Source of the DNA: Alistipes sp. An66
GTDB taxonomy: Bacteria; Bacteroidota; Bacteroidia; Bacteroidales; Rikenellaceae
Direction of reading: 5' to 3'
Assembly (NCBI RefSeq): GCF_002161445.1
Contig: NZ_NFHT01000005.1
Coordinates: forward strand, 117,438 to 181,437
DNA: 64,000 nucleotides
Below the pieces are notes generated by a model. The model worked only from the letters and a program-made list of their open reading frames with translations, had not been told where the DNA came from and ran no database searches. Shown in pieces: positions 63,748 through 64,000 of this stretch (position 1 is the first letter of the stretch; every line of letters begins with the position of its first letter). The position numbers were made by a program, and so were the translations under genes.

Positions 63748-63823
63748 GCGGAAATAGCTCAGTCGGTAGAGCATCAGCTTCCCAAGCTGAGGGTCGCGGG
63801 TTCGAATCCCGTTTTCCGCTCCA
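63748..63823 (+). tRNA. tRNA-Gly (CCC anticodon)
   Basis: A complete cloverleaf: acceptor GCGGAAA/TTTCCGC, D arm GCTC...GAGC, anticodon stem TCAGC/GCTGA with loop TTCCCAA (anticodon CCC, reading GGG), T arm GCGGG TTCGAAT CCCGT, discriminator T and genomically encoded CCA. It is preceded by a consensus promoter and followed at once by an intrinsic terminator. Confidence 0.95.
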
Positions 63824-63862
63824 AGACAACAGGGAGAGCCAAAAGGTTCTCCCTGTTGTCTT
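63823..63862 (+). terminator. Terminator after tRNA-Gly
   Basis: A 15-bp perfect stem (AAGACAACAGGGAGA with TCTCCCTGTTGTCTT), 10-base loop and GAATTTT after it. The stem starts in the CCA end of the tRNA. Confidence 0.85.
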
Positions 63863-63965
63863 GAATTTTGCGGACGGAGGAATTCGCCGCCCGCGGCCCT
63901 CGACGCCCCTTTCAGGGGCCGGGGGTGTCGACAAACAATCGCGGAACCGCTCGCGTGAAACGCGA

Positions 63966-63992
63966 GTTCGAATCCCGTTTTCCGCTCCAAGA
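63966..63992 (+). repeat. Duplicate of the tRNA-Gly 3' end (att-like)
   Basis: GTTCGAATCCCGTTTTCCGC and the following seven bases (27 in all) repeat exactly positions 63800-63826, which run from the T arm through CCA of tRNA-Gly. No anticodon or D arm accompanies it, so it is not a second tRNA. Tyrosine integrases commonly use tRNA 3' ends as attachment sites, so this may be an integration scar or the edge of an element beyond the window. Confidence 0.7.
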
Positions 63993-64000
63993 GGGAGGGA

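Noticed and set aside
63710..63990. Two minus-strand ORFs across the tRNA-Gly gene, one encoding RDSNPRPSAWEADALPTELF
   Set aside because: This peptide is a well-known artefact of translating a tRNA gene in antisense; the tRNA cloverleaf explains the sequence.

Overview
The window comes from a high-GC member of the Bacteroidota, most likely an Alistipes-like Bacteroidales genome. The evidence is: promoters of the Bacteroidota type (TTTG, about 20 bases, then TAnnTTTG, often TATCTTTG) in front of many genes; Bacteroidota-typical families (DUF3276, DUF4491, DUF368, DUF4890-like, BACON domains, DcaP-like porin, OMP_b-brl_3 type barrel); and G+C-rich codon use throughout. The genus is inferred from general character and no database was searched. 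Nearly all of the window is ordinary chromosomal housekeeping sequence; no prophage, transposase, CRISPR array or rRNA operon was seen.

Layout. 1-2440 (minus): the 5' part of an M20 dipeptidase, an NlpE-like lipoprotein and glmM. 2556-9133 (plus): nucleoside phosphorylase, dnaN, a DnaQ-like exonuclease, a LysM/periplasmic-binding fusion, rex, an FAD synthetase without kinase domain, and a hotdog thioesterase. 9347-28697 is mostly minus: htpG, aldose epimerase, trxA, dnaE, a frameshifted TonB-like gene, aroE, a DUF368 transporter, DUF3276, a C-terminal processing protease, an ettA/lipoprotein/hisS cluster, rubrerythrin, and a CapA/DUF4491 pair; a nitroreductase and a DUF2007 gene are on the plus strand. 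28949-39103 (plus): DcaP-like porin, MscS channel, metallophosphoesterase, a reductase-deaminase fusion, and a TolC/HlyD/two-permease export operon that has no ATPase gene. 39212-46520 (minus): a LytS/LytTR two-component pair followed by a Spy/CpxP-like protein and a large outer-membrane barrel, then gamma carbonic anhydrase and mazG. 46609-48798 is a GH20 hexosaminidase. 49029-53940 (minus): dinB, DUF4186, a lipoprotein nitroreductase and pheT. 54072-55679 is a tryptophan-regulated trpB2 unit. 55853-57568 is a surface-type BACON/leucine-rich-repeat lipoprotein. 57643-63683: EamA transporter, lysA, lepA, acyl-CoA ligase. The right end has tRNA-Gly(CCC) and a 27-bp copy of its 3' end.

Most notable. 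(1) Upstream of trpB2 there is a complete apparent ribosome-mediated attenuator: a promoter, a 28-codon leader ORF with three consecutive Trp codons and a final Trp codon, a 12-bp antiterminator and a mutually exclusive 15-bp intrinsic terminator with a U run. (2) The signal peptide of a TonB-like double-domain protein carries a G9 tract that puts the gene out of frame; G7 or G10 would restore a perfect signal peptide, as at a phase-variable locus. (3) A lipoprotein has eleven near-identical 63-bp leucine-rich repeats whose differences fall mainly at a few predicted exposed positions. (4) A RibD-type fusion has its two domains in the reverse of the usual order. (5) The 3' end of tRNA-Gly is duplicated 166 bp downstream, resembling an integration scar.
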